Assembly (NCBI RefSeq): GCF_007858255.1
Contig: NZ_VFEU01000004.1
Span: 1 to 64,000 of the forward strand
DNA: 64,000 nt
Reading direction: 5' to 3'
Origin: Pseudomonas rhodesiae
GTDB lineage: Bacteria; Pseudomonadota; Gammaproteobacteria; Pseudomonadales; Pseudomonadaceae
Of this stretch, positions 63,239 through 64,000 are shown piece after piece. The position numbers and the translations under genes were made by a program. Numbering within the stretch: the first letter of the stretch is position 1; each line of letters opens with the position of its first letter. The notes under the pieces are model-generated. The model worked only from the letters and a program-made list of their open reading frames with translations, had not been told where the DNA came from and ran no database searches.

Positions 63239-64000
63239 TCAATAGCGGAAATGGCCACCCTGAATCTGCGCCAATAGCTCGCCAGTGATCGGCACGTAAC
63301 CATCCGACCCCGGCAGCCAGGCATACACCGGGTCGTTGCCCGCCTTGGCCGGGTCGAAAGCCTCTTCCTTGAGCCGCACCTTCTGGTACTTGAATGTGCC
63401 GGTGGTTTCCATCTGCACCTTGATCCGCAGGAACAGCGGCACTGCGTAAGGGGGCAACTGGCCGTGGGCGAATTGCAGCAGTTCACGCATGTCCAGCGCG
63501 GCCAGGGACTCGCTGGGGGTGATGGCGACCATGCCGGCGCGGCCATTGGTGTTGTCGATTTCCACTCCGTAGGCCACCACTTCGGCAATCTGCGGGTGTT
63601 GCAGCAGGACGTTTTCGACTTCGGTGGTGGAGACGTTTTCCCCTTTCCAGCGATAGGTGTCCCCCAGGCGATCGACGAACTGCGCGTGGCCGAAACCGAT
63701 GCTGCGTAATAGATCGCCGGTGTTGAAGTACCGGTCGCCCGGTTCGAAGACGTCAGTGAGGATGACCTTGCGGTTTTTTTCTGGGTCGGTGTAGCCGTCG
63801 AACGGCGACTTGTCATCGATCCTAGCCAACAGCAGCCCCTGCCCGCCCGTCTGGACCTTGCGCATGAAGCCATCGCTGCCACGGATCGGTTCGCCGCTGT
63901 CGTGGGCGTAGTCCACCAGCGCCCAGTGTTGCAGGCAAAAACCGATGGTGTTGTCGAAATTCAACACATTGGTGAAGCCGATATTGCCGTCGCTGGCGGC
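63239..64000 (-). CDS. Long-chain acyl-CoA synthetase (FadD6-like), C-terminal part
   Basis: The last 253 codons of an AMP-binding enzyme whose start lies beyond the right edge. FNTGDLLRSIGFGHAQFVDRLGDTYRWKGENVST contains the conserved GD, the R-L-G-D hinge and the KGENVST motif of very-long-chain-type acyl-CoA synthetases, and the C-terminus ends in TGTFKYQKVRLKEEAFDP. It activates fatty acids to acyl-CoA. The frame is open to position 64000. Confidence 0.9.
   Translation of the reverse strand, partial: AASDGNIGFTNVLNFDNTIGFCLQHWALVDYAHDSGEPIRGSDGFMRKVQTGGQGLLLARIDDKSPFDGYTDPEKNRKVILTDVFEPGDRYFNTGDLLRSIGFGHAQFVDRLGDTYRWKGENVSTTEVENVLLQHPQIAEVVAYGVEIDNTNGRAGMVAITPSESLAALDMRELLQFAHGQLPPYAVPLFLRIKVQMETTGTFKYQKVRLKEEAFDPAKAGNDPVYAWLPGSDGYVPITGELLAQIQGGHFRY

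Overview
The window reads as chromosome of a Pseudomonas of the fluorescens group. The right four fifths is G+C-rich and densely coded, and carries genes typical of that group: the N-acetylglutaminylglutamine amide (NAGGN) osmolyte genes, polyphosphate:AMP phosphotransferase, two-domain MnmC, TrhO, an IbpA-type small heat-shock protein, several REP palindromes and tRNA-Asn(GUU). This assignment rests on recognised protein families and repeat types; no search was run.

Positions about 320-12088 are a mobile island. Its core is three overlapping genes on the minus strand that I recognise as the gamma-mobile-trio gmtY-gmtZ-gmtX, two of them tyrosine recombinases. I can propose its ends: an imperfect inverted repeat (AAATAYCCGG outermost, CATACTCAA innermost) at 320-346 and 12063-12088, flanked by the 6-base direct repeat TTGGTG. 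The right end sits at the active-site DRGH codons of a DNA/RNA non-specific endonuclease gene, which survives only as its 5' half (12092-12490). The island carries its own intact homologue of that nuclease (11124-11990). Its A+T-richer cargo (about 500-5890) lies between two inverted arrays of ~22-23-base repeats. The cargo holds a protein fusing a nucleoside-phosphorylase-like domain to a GHKL-type ATPase, an overlapping Ser/Thr kinase and PP2C phosphatase pair, an unknown 250-residue protein, and a dead transposase fragment. This is the best candidate for an undescribed system here, plausibly anti-phage defence.

From 12.5 to 28.4 kb the content is core chromosome: an MFS exporter with divergent TetR regulator; ibpA; two ABC half-transporters; a DUF1206 membrane protein; tRNA-Asn; a LysR regulator divergent from an L-lactate dehydrogenase, with a perfect 8+5+8 palindrome between them; a diguanylate cyclase; a TenA/PqqC-like protein; a GGDEF-EAL protein; a FrnE-like DsbA protein; and trhO.

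From 28.6 to 43.7 kb lies a Tc (toxin complex) locus. The TcA subunit is split over two genes (900 and 1613 residues), followed by an overlapping TcB gene. A convergent TcC/Rhs gene carries an unassigned 306-residue C-terminal toxin. Together they would make a pore-forming injection complex (TcA), a cage (TcB plus the Rhs part of TcC) and an enclosed toxic cargo.

From 43.7 kb to the end come bolA, a DUF2059 gene, fumC, an EamA transporter, a thiolase, pap, mnmC, the NAGGN genes (amidotransferase, synthetase, M42 peptidase), yheU, a divergent csrA paralogue, a short-chain dehydrogenase, a 50-residue DUF3309 membrane peptide, an LTA-synthase-like sulfatase-fold enzyme, three small genes (PLDc_N, unknown, ankyrin), and the 3' part of an acyl-CoA synthetase gene cut by the right edge.
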